Origin: Dendrocalamus latiflorus | Lineage: Eukaryota > Streptophyta > Magnoliopsida > Poales > Poaceae | Length of the DNA stretch: 64,000 nucleotides | Direction: 5' to 3' | NCBI GenBank assembly: GCA_017311315.1 | Contig: CM029671.1 | Coordinates: forward strand, 23,812,227 to 23,876,226 | The notes under the pieces: generated by a model | Told to the model about the DNA's origin: nothing | Databases searched by the model: none | Seen by the model: only the letters and a program-made list of their open reading frames with translations | Translations under genes and position numbers: made by a program | In this document: one piece after another, positions 21,761 to 33,350 of the stretch | Position numbering within the stretch: the first letter of the stretch is position 1 | Layout of the letters: every line of letters begins with the position of its first letter

Positions 21761-23780
21761 AATCAATCAACAATCATTACATTGAAACCCTAACTCACAA
21801 ATTGAAATAATTAAGAGAAATTTAGAGCAAAGTACATATTGATCGGATGAACCTAAGCTTCCTTCGGTCGGCAAGGGCGTGAGGCAATAGGGATCAGGCG
21901 ACGCCATGGTGAGATGGTAGGCAAGGGCGGCCGGTGGCACCAATTTCTTCCATTCTTCGGCGACTGGTCGCTGCCTAGCTGGGTGTGGTTGTGTGGCGAA
22001 CGTGTTGCATATCTCTTGACCGACCATGTGAGGCGAACAAGCATCGAGGGTTGCTACAAGGTGACATACTTAGGATCATCAAATGGACGCCGTGGCTTGT
22101 TGCGGTTCTCCCTCTTACGCTGGCTCAAGGGCTAGCTCAGTCTGCTCCAGTTGCCTCATAGACTGACAAAAACAGAAGCTTCTCGTGGACTACTGCTAAC
22201 TACTCGAAATTTAGACTGCTAGTACTCCTTTAATTAAGTTTTAAGGAAAAATCAGATGCACTGAGTTTAGTATAGGGATTCACATATAGAACGAAAGTGC
22301 TAATTCGTACTAATTTTTTTAGATCCGGTGTCTTGGAAATCATAACGTGGTTCCGCCTCCGGCGCTCCTGTGTATTTTCTCGAATAAAAGCATGTTAGGC
22401 TCTCTCTCCATGATGTGTATCTGGTTAGAACATCATTTCTACGCGAGGATGCAAGCTTGCAACCGTAGCCGTTAGCCATTGCAACGAGAAAAAAAAATGC
22501 GATTATTATAGTTTGGTGTGACAAAGTTTGCTGCATATTGGCAGTATTATCTGTGTTGTCTAAATTTCAAACTGGAGAAGTCAAATTAGAGGTCACACAG
22601 GCAGGCATTTGCATCGTCTTTTTTTCTCCCATTCTAGGTGTAGGAGTTTATTTATTGATAGCGTAGCTATGTACAGTATCTAGAGAGTCGAGTGGACATT
22701 AGGACGAGCAACCTTGCAGGAATTTTCTAACTAAGTAGGTTTTGGCCGGTCTAATAGTCTATCTAACTAAGTAATTAAGAAGGAGGCTTGTGCATGTGAT
22801 GGGCCGACACAACGATGATCCGGTGTTGGCACCGAATAGGTTGGCAACATCTATCGGGTACATGATAAATCAAAGCAAAGGAATAATTTAGTGTAAAGGT
22901 CGTTAGTCCTTCCAGACTACATTATCTTCGGTTTTCGCCTATCATTAAACATGCCAAAAGGATGACAGGAACAATTAATATTGTTTGATTAAAACTTGGT
23001 GCAATCAGCCGAGATCTAAAACGCTGCTCCTAGTACTGCTTGGCAAGAAGACGTACTCGCGTTTTTGCGTTTGGTAGTGCGTGCGTATACGCCTCCCTTG
23101 TAATAAAAAAACAACGATACCTTTTTGAAGAGTCAATATTAATTAGTACTAATAAAATGAGTATAGAATCTCACGGTGGATGAGTCGCAGATAAGTAAAG
23201 TCCCACCGATATATGAACGGAAGAAAAACAATTTGTCAGTAAGTGAACCCACAAATGAGCTGTACATGCCTCCTAATGCTCCTCGGTCTTCTCTCCTGCA
23301 CTGCATATCATGTCAGACCAATCTCGTGCTTGTTTCATGTAACTTCTACTCTCAATTTCTCGTTCGGATTTTGTAGAGTTGTGCCAAATACTCAACATCT
23401 CAAAACTGTGATCTCATATATGACTAGCTTCCTCATTGAGCAATCTCAAGAGCCCACAATCTACCATGCAATAGTCCTCCCAGTGCCAGCACAAATCACC
23501 AATTTCTCTACCCCTAAACTCCACCAGTTCAGTTCTTTCCTACGACCACCCCAAATTATGCCCCCAACAGTCATGAGTTTTCCTACATCCACACCAATTC
23601 GTGTCCCCAGGAAAACCAACCAGTGAAATCAACGATCAAGGATCAATTCCTACCTTTCTCTCTCCTTACCCACTCATATCCAACGATCCAAATCCAAAGC
23701 GGACTCACGATCCCCACCTCCCCCGTGCGACTCGCGATCCCAAGCGGACCCACCGCGCGCGATCGGATCACTCGCATGCA
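21760..23780. other. Intergenic, no gene found
   Basis: Short frames on both strands, none with a recognisable domain. This stretch was read specifically for a first exon of the BAHD gene starting near 23797 (a GC-rich exon with a conserved N-terminal start); none was seen. Composition switches from AT-rich to GC-rich near 23700. Confidence 0.55.
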
Positions 23781-23796
23781 TGTGATCTGTTGCAGG

Positions 23797-24722
23797 GACG
23801 CGCGGGTGAGCCACTCTTTCAGGTGCAGCTCACGCGGTACGCGTGCGGCGGGCTGGTGATGGGCACCGCCTGCCACCACCAAGTCGCCGACGGCCAGGCC
23901 ATGAGCGTCTTCTACACAGAGTGGGCCACCGCCGTCCGCACAGACTCGGCCGTCCTTCCGTCGCCGTTCATCGAACGCGCGGCCACTGCCGTGCCCCGTA
24001 GCCCGCCGGCGCCGGCGTTCGACCACTGGAACATCGAGTTCAAGGGCGACCACAGCCGGAGCCACTCCTACCCCGTCGTTCCCTTGGACAGGATCAGGAA
24101 CCTCGTCGTGCACTTCCCGGACGAGTTCGTCGCCGGCCTCAAGGCCCGCGTCGGCGTGCGCTGCAGCACGTTCCAGTGCCTCCTCCCGCATGTGTGGAAG
24201 AAGGTCACGGCGGCGCGGGACCTGGCGCGGGATGATATCACGAAGGTGAGGGTCGCCGTGAACTGCCGCGGCCGCGCAAAGCCGGCGGTGCCCATGAACT
24301 TCTTCGGGAACATGGTGCTGTGGGCGTTCCCGAGGATGCAGGTCCGGGACCTCCTGTCCTCCAGCTACGCCGCGGTAGTCGACGCCATCCGCGACGCGGG
24401 CCACGGCGTCGACGACGAGTACATCCAGTCGTTCGTGGACTTCGGGGAGGCGGCGCGCGGCGAGGAGCTGGAGTCGACGGCGGCGTCTCCTGGCACGTTG
24501 TTCTGCCCGGACCTGGAGGTTGACAGCTGGCTCGGTTTCCACTTCCACGACCTCGACTTCGGCGGTGGGCCGCCGTGCGCGTTCCTGTCGCCGGACCTGC
24601 CCGTCGAGGGGCTGATGTTATTCGTGCCGTCGTGCGCGGCGAAGGGCGGCGTCGACCTGTTCATGGCGCTCGACGTCGACCACGTCGAGGCCTTCAAGCA
24701 TATCTGCTACTCCATGGACTGA
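23797..24722 (+). pseudogene. BAHD acyltransferase (tryptamine/agmatine hydroxycinnamoyltransferase-like), N-terminus missing
   Basis: An open frame of about 308 codons ending at TGA 24720-24722 matches the C-terminal two thirds of a BAHD enzyme; the best recalled relatives are rice tryptamine/agmatine hydroxycinnamoyltransferases, which move a hydroxycinnamoyl group from CoA to an amine in the cytosol. Seen: the HXXXD catalytic motif as HHQVADG near 23874; [20 protein letters not shown]; and the C-terminal DFGWG-type motif as DFGGG. Full-length members are about 430-450 aa, so roughly 125-130 N-terminal residues are absent. The frame continues upstream to 23601 through unrelated sequence. 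An acceptor-like gatctgttgcag precedes the homology, near where some BAHD genes carry an intron upstream of HXXXD, so this may be an orphan second exon. It has no internal stops, so loss is recent or a distant exon exists. Confidence 0.72.
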
Positions 24723-24829
24723 TCGATCATATATACGTGTGTACGCGCAACAACACGTGCGTGCACGTACATAGCAGCAGGCTTGCTTAATTGCGTGGTA
24801 CACAACAATAATCTTATATTAGCAGTATT

Positions 24830-25010
24830 CAGTGGCGGAAGCAGAAATAATTTTCAGGTGTGGCGGAGCTCATCAGCCCAGCCATCAGACCCATGTACTG
24901 ACGTATGTATATCATGTATATATACTGGTATACTACATATATTTAGTATTTTTTATAGATTTTAGGTATGGCATCCGCCAAACCTTGTCAGATAGCTGGC
25001 TCCGCCCCTG
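24830..25010. mobile_element. Small hAT element (copy 1, 181 bp)
   Basis: Seen: a perfect 8-bp target duplication gcagtatt at 24822-24829 and 25011-25018, and terminal inverted repeats cagtggcggaagcag (left) and, reading inward, caggggcggagccag (right). The 8-bp duplication and CAGNGGCGGA ends are hAT superfamily features; recalled Tip100-like elements have similar ends. The interior is AT-rich and non-coding. It lies 107 bp past the BAHD stop codon and could form part of its 3' UTR. Confidence 0.88.
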
Positions 25011-25018
25011 GCAGTATT

Positions 25019-25548
25019 GCACGTGTTTGTGTGCATACGTATAGTACATCTCTACTTGATTTTTTCGCCTTGTGCGAAAGAGTGTACACATCTGTATGCA
25101 TGGCTATATCTACATGTACTACACGTGTGATTTGAGTATACTAATGCGTAATTTGTGGTCCTGCTTAGTGTAGAATTACTAACTGCATGTGTATGTCGTC
25201 GCCTCATCAATCATGAGCGGTGTTTGGAACAACAAGAGGAATTTTAGAGGAAAAAAATAGAGGAATTCAATAAAAAAAATTCCTACAAGCTGGAGAATGT
25301 GCTGTAGGTTTGCTTCAAAAGAAATTCACAGTTCGTGCATGGAAGTTTCTACATTTTTTAAGGGAAAGTTTGCAAGGTATTTTCTGTCTCTCTCATTTAT
25401 CTCTCTAACTGGGAGACAATTTTTACCCAAACAAATCCAATATTGGCCCTCTTATTTTCTGATTCTAACCGGTCGTAAACGACTCTAACCGGTCGTAAAA
25501 AGGTCCTAGGAGGTCGTAAGACCTTCCAACAGGGTTGTATATCATGAG
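25019..25548. other. Intergenic, no gene
   Basis: AT-rich. 'ccggtcgtaaacgactctaaccggtcgtaaa' near 25470-25500 is a short local duplication. No supported coding sequence. Confidence 0.55.
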
Positions 25549-26217
25549 ATTCTATGTGGTCAATTCTGAAGATCCTATGCTCAAAGTTGTGGCGGGCAGC
25601 GACTGCAATTGCAATTCAGTTCAAGTGCCAGCCGAAGCTGATGTCACACAACAAAAGGGTAAGGACTGTGTACATTATGGATCCGCTTCCTAAAAAATCA
25701 GGGCACAAGGGTAATGATCCAAGCATCCCATATATAACTAAATTACATAATATTGCCAATAATTTCAAACTCGCCATGGAATTGGCACATCCTGCGTGGA
25801 AAGACGATATTTTTTACTGGCATCGTAAATTCCCAACATGGGTTCCAAAAACTACGGACTGGTAATAACTTATAATATGTTTCATCTTTATTATCAAATA
25901 TCATTTGATTTATCTACAACAATTAAACACGTGCTCTTCTCCAGGAAATTGGAAGGCTTCCTTGTATACAGTTTCATGTGGTCGTGGAATGGCGTAAGAT
26001 TGCCAGTGATCAACACTGTGAGCATATAATATTCTCTATGTATATTTTGTAGACTACATAGCAAATTAATAAGTTAACTTATTATCTACCATGCACAGCG
26101 ATCACATTCACTGAGGACGAATTTCTTGGTGGACATTTTGAAGAGCAGTGAAAATGAATGTAAAGACATTATCTCTAGAGAACTCCAAGACCTACTTAAG
26201 CAAATCAGAAATTAGAT
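25549..26217 (+). pseudogene. Ulp1-like C48 protease fragment (transposon-associated)
   Basis: Three exon-like blocks on the plus strand, about 25554-25862, 25945-26018 and 26098-26217, separated by short GT-AG introns. The first encodes VYIMDPLPKK and AHPAWKDDIFYWHRKFPTW, the second SRKLEGFLVYSFMWSWNG and the third LRTNFLVDILKSSENE, ending in TAG. The order resembles the C-terminal part of Ulp1-type (SUMO protease-like) domains carried by rice transposons. The catalytic His and Cys segments were not confidently located, and the N-terminal part is missing. It is probably a relict coding piece of a mobile element, not a host SUMO protease. Family assignment is from recalled sequence patterns. 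Confidence 0.5.
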
Positions 26218-26411
26218 GGTTCAGGCGAGACATGACTTATTATAGCCTTGTTATGCATTATAATTGGTCTAGGCTTGTAATTTCATGACCTGAACTTGCT
26301 GGTGATATACATGAGTGTTTTCCAGATTATATACATGGTGATATACAATTGCGTGAAACTTAAACTATGGAAAAAAATATCGTCATTTGGTTGTTTTCAT
26401 GTGCATCCCTG

Positions 26412-26448
26412 AAATGCCGCCGTGGCGTTAGCACGGGCACTATACTAG
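26412..26448 (+). mobile_element. Helitron-like 3' terminus
   Basis: The stretch ends in CTAG at 26445-26448 followed by T. About 16 bases upstream lies a short GC hairpin, cgccgtggcg at 26419-26428, then gttagcacgggcactata. A hairpin shortly before CTRR with insertion next to T, together with the gcacgggc phrase, is what rice Helitron 3' ends look like. The matching 5' TC end could not be located; the Ulp1-like fragment just upstream may be its cargo. Confidence 0.6.
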
Positions 26449-28260
26449 TTAGAGATAATAACAGAGATAATAGCACAGCTAACTAATGCACAAGCACAAT
26501 AAAAATTACATAATGTAAAAGCTTAGTAGGCAGTGGCAGTCCAAGCCACTGAGAAGGCCGACAGGGGCAATACTCATTGCAAAGACGATGTCCCAGAAAA
26601 CCAATCACCGACGTATGCCCAGATATCATCGGAGAGGTTAACGGAGATACAATGCCCGACTTTAAAAATCAGTACTCACCAAATCGTGAAGTCGAGATGT
26701 AGATGTTGCCACAAAGCCAACATAATCCCCAATCGCATGAAGCAATCGATAGTTTTCGACCACGGCAGCTTACGACTATGTCAGATCGACTACAGCAGAT
26801 CGACCACGACAGAATGACCACGGTAGGTCGACCATGACAGGTCAACCACAACAGAAATAATCAAGGCCGACCACACCTTAGAAAATCAATAGAGCTTCGC
26901 CGGCATGGAAATCGCCTAGACCGTAGTGAGTTCGTTGGAGCTAACTGCACAGGAGACCAAAGAAATCACCATACTTGCTCTCAGATCTGAGTATGTCATC
27001 TTGATTACCGTCTTTTGAACACTCTCCCATCTGGATATATAGGAGGAAGAAGCCAAGAGTCATCAGTGAGGATTTGGTAGGGTTAAGGAACGACAGCCTC
27101 GAGCCTGCCGCTCGAGAGACCAGGGATAAGTGGAGATAACAGAAGACCCATTCTAGATCTGAACCGGCTTGGTGAGCCTTATCTCCTCTCCCTCCGTCTC
27201 TTACAAGCGGGCTCCATGAGCAATTTCTTTTTCTTTATTTTTTAAACCAAAAATGAGAGAAATTTTCAAAATAGCCAAAGATGATACATGATACCTGATC
27301 AGCGCAGCTCATGCTTGCTACCTGCATGTTTAGGAAAAAGTTTGTTAACAGTATCAGGTTTGTCCAATCACGATGGATTAGTCTCTTTGTACCTCAAATT
27401 TTTTTTGAAGACGCGTACTCTCTCTCTCTCTCTCTCTCTCTCGTGTAAAAAACATGCGTTCAGTGTGCAGCAGCTCTGTACTATATTATGCATGTGTGTT
27501 TTTTACCAAGTATTCAAGCGACGCTGTAATTATGAAATTTGGAAAAAAAAATCATAATATGTATACAAATACAAAGAAGTAAGACAAATACAAATAAAAT
27601 TTTACAACCAAGGGTAGCATGGTCTACTTACCTCTAATCCTTCCTCTTATGGTTTTTGAACAAACCTATTAACTAAACATTTTTCAGAGACAACTCTAGA
27701 TTCTGAGAGAAATAGATTATTAGAGAATTAGGAGGAGAAGAAGCGGAAAAATAAAAATCTAGAAGTTTACCAAGCATTCCCTTACTTTTTTTTTGATAAA
27801 AAATCACAATATTACTAGATTCATGGGTGTGTTAGTTTTCCAAGGGGGGGATCTAGGGCGATGTGGTGGTGCGCCATATTGTATTCTGGTTTTGAGACTT
27901 TGAGGAGGGAAGAAACGAGAAAGACGCAGATAATGGTGGCAGTGAAGGTTTGAAACGGACGTCACGGAGTCAGTGCGCACGCGGCAGGTCCGTGTTTTCT
28001 ACGGGGGCTGACTCCGTGCACGCGCACCGCGACACACTCGCGCGGACTCGTCCACACGCCACGAGCCGCACATGGAAGCCAACCCACCTGTCCTCCTGAA
28101 GGACGCCTCGCCATAGTTACTCTCTCTCCCCGGAGTCCTGTTTTCCGAACAGGGTATTCCTCTGTTGGAGATGACGTAGGAACGGAAACACACAGCTGCC
28201 CTTACATCCAACTTTTTTTTTGGGGTCCTTTCTCTTCTAGGCAAGAATCCTTTCTCCAAT
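26449..28260. other. Repeat-derived intergenic region
   Basis: 26755-26870 carries irregular repeats of 'cgaccacgNcag'. Read on the minus strand, 27060-27010 has a TATA-like cctatatatccagatggg followed by leader-like sequence, which suggests an LTR-type element, but no terminal pair was found. A (CT)n tract lies at 27420-27441. No supported gene. Confidence 0.4.
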
Positions 28261-31200
28261 TTGGTTATATCATAGACTCAAAAGAAGGATCTAAATGTGA
28301 TTGAAATGTAACATCTTCACATGTACTATCACTTTTCACGGTACCTAAAAGATGGAATAGCGATCTTCGAAGCATTTCTTACAAGAGGATGGTTTCCATT
28401 GCTTTGAAAAAATGGATTCGATAAGAAACTATAGCTATTGCATTAAAGAAGAAAAGAAACTAATAGAAATCGAACACACCTAATAGTAGTGAATAGGGAG
28501 AAAGATTCTTTTGATTTTCTTGTTTTTGAAAATATTCTATCTATTTCCTAGACACCGTAGAGAATTGAGAAATTTCAAGCTAACAACTTATAACTATGGT
28601 TTTCTCCGAACAAATAAATATATCGTTTTTTGTCATATTTTTAAAATGACTTATCAGTTTATTGGCATTTATTTTATTCGCACAAGCAATCTCACTAGGA
28701 TAAAACTCGTTAGCCATAGCCATCAACCATAGCCAAAAAAAAATAACTCACCCACCTCTCTCTAGTTCTCTGTTCATACAGCAAGCAGATCATATGATCG
28801 ATCCAGTTGTAGGAACTCGACTTAAATTAGGATAACAGATACTGGGAACTGCAATCTCAACCACCAGATCAGTATCGAACGGTATGCATCAAGGCCTGGT
28901 GTCGTTTGGTTACCATGTTCATCATACCTCATACTACCATTAATTCTACCAATGTGGCAATATTGCACGGATTGTTCGAGTACATTATTGGTTCTAGAAC
29001 CTTTTGAGTCATTTGTAAACCAAGAGGAGCTACACATGTGTTGTGTTCTTTCTAATCTTGAGTTGGCTACAACCTCCTGTCTGGTAACAGAGACGGTGGT
29101 ACGGCAGATTAACCTGTTGGTACCGTAATTAATTCTTCTGTTAATCCAACTACCGTGCCATAATTGACAAGTTCCGTATAAACCAAATTGAGAGCAGCAA
29201 GCTAGCTTTGGTAGCTAGTAATGCGACAAGACAATCCGTATCATCACTCTTCCTCCCTCTCTCTCTCTCTCTCTCGCTGCAATTTTGCTTAGAGAACACT
29301 CATTTAGTTCTTCTGATCAAGAATAATAATAAGGCCCGTTCAAGAATTTTACAGTAGTAGTCAATACAATTCTTACACTCCAACATTTCACAGGTAACAA
29401 TAATTTCTGTAGGAACGGGAAAAACTCCTACATTCTGAATAGTAGTATCTAGCATCAGTAATATATAACTAGGTGAGGATTTACCTTTTTTAAAAAAAAA
29501 TCTATATCGAGGTGATGAACTGGTAACTTTCCAAGTTCAGATCTGTAGGAGATTTGGATGGCGTCCGGGAGTTGGTGGCGATGGGGCCGAGCAGGGAGGG
29601 GCAGCTTCGAGTGGAGTCAAGCTGGGGAGCAGCTCACTAAACTCACTGGCGCCTTGCGTGCAAAGCTTAATGCTCAGTTCCAGCTCGATCGCTTGGTCCT
29701 CCTCGTATAAGGTGTCTTTTTCTAGGGCTTTTGTCCTTTGCTTCTCAAAAAATCAAAATAGACGAGGTAGTTCTTTTTCAGCGAATTATTTAAATAATTT
29801 TTAAGCTAAAATTATATGTATCGTCTATTGCTATTTTAAAAAATACAGATAAAAATTATCGAACACGGTGCAAAAAAAAAAAAAAAACTAGCCTACCTCG
29901 TTTGGCCTCGATCACGAGCCATGGAGCTAGCTAGCCTTCACTCGCTCTGATTGGGTCCCCCGATTTACGTACTGATTACTTGTTACATGGGGTAGATTAG
30001 TTAGATAATTTTTGATCGTGGGTTATAGTTTTTGATACTAACACGGGCGTTTATATAAATAAATTGAATGTCAATAAGACGATAAACTACTTTAAAAAGA
30101 TTGTTTCGATAAACCGTTTCGAAATAATAATGAAGAAGGCATTCTATTTATTTATTTAAAAAAGGGTATAAGTTATAAGTTATGGACAAAAAGAATTTAA
30201 ATATTGTCATTGATTGTACACTTCGTCAAATACGGGAGATGCCCACACCTTTTATTTTGTTTCAGGACGCCGAGAGCTTTCATCAATCATTCGTACCGGA
30301 GATACCCACACCTCCGAGCCTATTAATTTCGCTATTTAATTTCCCCCAACTATACCATTGTACACACGTCGCGGAAAATTTACTAGTTAATGTTAAAACT
30401 GCAACTTTGTAAGAAGAAAATGCTTCTTCTTGAAGTACGAGGGAGCATTCTTAACATTTTTTTTCAACAATTTAAGTTTTGTTAGACTAATACTTCTACG
30501 CTTTCCGGTAGAAAGCTACTCCATCGTATTTAAGAGCTCCTTCGCATTTTACTCCTTAGTTACCTGATAGAGTACTGCCAAATACGGTAAAAGTTCACCC
30601 TAGTAAAAATCTCGCAACATTCACTAACCTTTTACGCGATCGTGAAAGCAATTAGTGCTGATAGAAAATTCTGCTCACAGTACGTACTTCAAAATGGACC
30701 AGTACTGCCTACTATACCGGCCATGATGTCCACGATCTAGTGTAGCTCACTGCACTCACCCCTCGTCATTGGCATGTTTTTTTTTTTGTCTTTCGTGTAG
30801 AGTTTTTACCTTTTGTTTTCTCTAAAAATTAAAACAAACAAAATAGGTTCTCGAGTAGAATCTTTAAACAAATTTCAAAGTCTAAAATTGTATATATCAT
30901 TCGTATCGACATCTAATATTAACAAGTTGTTTTAATAATATTATTTCAATAGGCCGTTTCAAAAAATTAATAAAAAATATTTTATTTATTTATTTAAAAA
31001 ACTATAAGTCATAGTACATAAACTAAAAAGGGTGCGGCCATAGCGATCCTAATTCACTGACGGCACAGGACATGTCCTAGGTCCTAAACTGGCTTAGTTC
31101 AGTGCTGCCAAAAAGCCTCCCCGAGCAAGACGACAATGCAAACGTTTCTTCAGCTCATGTGCCATCAAGCTTTAGAATCTCGTACAGAAAAGCTGCATCT

Positions 31201-31550
31201 GCATGCATGCTAGCTACTACTACGTTTCAAAACTCGACCTTTTTTTCCCAGAAGCAAACCGACAGCGCAAGGTACAGAATTGAGAATATGCAGATGCCGT
31301 TCTTTCTGTTCATGTGGGCATGCGCCCCAAATGCAAAGTTGCAAACGCCCGTAGTTTTCGTCTTTTCTTGTTCCTCTCTCGCCCTCTCTCCTCTGTTTGT
31401 CCGCAGTCTTCAGAATCAATTAAAATCGATGCTACATGTCTCCAAAAGCACAAGCAGCTGCTGTGCAATTTATATTCTTTCAGTTGTACTGGAAAAGGGA
31501 GCAGGAGAAAATTTTTTTGGGGGGGGTCATGTAGAGATTGGTCCATCTGA
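28260..31550. other. Intergenic with three family C repeats, no gene
   Basis: AT-rich. Family C MITE-like copies lie at about 28590-28735, 29980-30185 and 30885-31025. Short (CT)n at 29255-29274 and poly-A at 29873-29887. The frames at 31102-31570 overlap on both strands and show no domain. Confidence 0.45.
29980..30185 (+). repeat. Recurring MITE-like repeat, family C
   Basis: About 200 bp with 'aagacgataaactactttaaaaagattg', 'cgataaaccgtttcgaaataataa' and 'tttatttatttaaaaaa', ending in a 'tataagttat' phrase. Related copies lie at about 28590-28735, 30885-31025 and 61080-61268. Confidence 0.5.
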
Positions 31551-31554
31551 ACTG

Positions 31555-31790
31555 TAGCTACGACAACCAACCATCAACCACTGTAGCTACGATAATCGAC
31601 TATCGACCATAACACATTTTGACTAACGACTGTGACAGTACTCCTCCGAGTACCGACTGAGTTACTGTGGCTTCGATTACTCCTTCGACCATAGCATTGA
31701 CCACGGTTCGACAACTGGTTTAACCACGCCTTCAACCATGGTATCGACCACGGCTTGTCGACCACGCCTTTAACCGGTCCGGAGTCTCCA
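31555..31790. repeat. Irregular CGACCA-rich repeat
   Basis: Degenerate units of about 20-25 bp centred on 'tcgaccacgg/tcaaccatgg' across the block. The same motif in the same orientation occurs at 26755-26870. Confidence 0.5.
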
Positions 31791-31847
31791 ACCGCTCTCC
31801 GACTTCAGGTCAGGTCTTTAACTCCTAAACATACTCGGACATACCGA

Positions 31848-32010
31848 CTACGCAGTACTCGAACACACCGGGTACTCAACTATGACCACGCAGTACTTGA
31901 CACACACCGAGTACTCGACTACAAAACACAGTACTCGAACACACCGAGTACTCGACTACAACCACGCAGTACTCGAACACACCGAGTACTTGACTACGAT
32001 CACGCTCAAC
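31848..32010. repeat. Minisatellite, about 38-40 bp unit, four copies
   Basis: Units built on cagtactcgaacacaccg, then agtactcgactacaaccacg, repeated four times with small changes. The frame across it encodes only repeat peptide. Confidence 0.8.
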
Positions 32011-32039
32011 AACAAGATTATATCAAACACTATCGAGTA

Positions 32040-33350
32040 ATTGGCAAGCTATCTAGTCACATAAATATGAAACAACAGATTTAAAAGTCGCACCTTGAAT
32101 TGACCTATTCACTTGTTGGCCCAAAAAATCTTGAAGAAATCTATACCAAGCAAAAACTAAGACAAGAATAGAGGGGAGGCATGGAAATACAACTGGGTGT
32201 AAAGATAGAGAGGGATGTGTAGAGGAAAGGGAAGGAAGAATGAGGAGTACACCAAGAGGATCGACGACCTCGTTGCGGCTGGTTGCCGGCGATTGCCACC
32301 TCATTGAGCCACTGCATCCTGCCGAGATTGCCGCGCCACACCAAATGACGAGCAGTCTCGATCTGCTGTTCCACCTCAAAACTCTCGAATGGCAATGCAT
32401 GCCAATAAATCCCATATGGATGGCAAAGTCATGAGATAGGAAACGCGAAAAGTACGCATGCAAGGATAAATTTCACAATTTGATGGGTTGATTTAGGCAA
32501 GAAAGAGGAAGAACTCACCCTGCTCCAGTGCTTCTCCATCCCAAAACATTCCAAATGGCCATGCATGTTAACAAAATCTAGATGAGTTGCAAGCTTATGA
32601 GACGGGAATTCCAAAAAGCATACATGCAAGGATAGATTTTAAATTTTAAGGGGTTGATTTGGGGAATAAGAACACACCCTGTAGACTAATAGAGGGGCAA
32701 CAAACTACCGGAGAGTAGAAAGTGATGGTACAGAAGCACGGTCGAGCGAGCTGCCGTGGATGGGGAATGAGAGAAGGACATCGGCTGATAGGATGGGTGT
32801 TTGTACAAGAGCTTGTCGGAGTACCGTCACAGTAAGCGGAGCGGCAGTGATGTTGGCAGCAGCCTAGGAGAGAGGAGAGAGAGAGAGAGAGAGAATGAGA
32901 GGAGCGAGCCGATTGAAGGGGAGGTGACAGAGGCACAGGCAAGGAGGAACGAAGCAGGTGACGCACGAGCAGTTCCGCCAGTTGGACTCGCAGTGTCGGA
33001 AAGGAGAACACGGGTGACAAAAGTAGATAGAGCAATTGAGGCCCGCTTTTTGCATCCACCGCCACCACGAGCTTCGTCTCCGCCACACGCTCCGCTCCAC
33101 ATCGACGCTCCCAATTAGAAACAAAGGAGGGAAGTGAAGGCCATGGCGTCCTCAGGTGGAGCTGGGGCACCAGGGGAGAAGGCGAGGATGGCAACCAAAT
33201 CCAACTAGGCCTGACCAAATCTAGCTACCGGCGGATCAGATTTGGCAGAGGTAGATGGTGATGAACTCAGAGGCGATGCTAGGTGGAGGCGGCGGGGCTA
33301 GTCGGGATCGACTGGAGGTCGAGGGAGACCAGGGGAGCCAGGGAGGCCCC
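32040..33350. other. Intergenic with internal duplication, no gene
   Basis: About 32380-32490 and 32555-32665 are diverged direct copies, shown by the matching phrases gcatgcaaggataaattt and catgcaaggatagatttt. (GA)n lies at 32872-32893. GC-rich frames at 32646-33218 overlap on both strands without a recognisable domain. Confidence 0.45.

Noticed and set aside
32646..33218. 190-codon minus-strand frame
   Set aside because: Overlaps other frames in all directions, low complexity, no domain.
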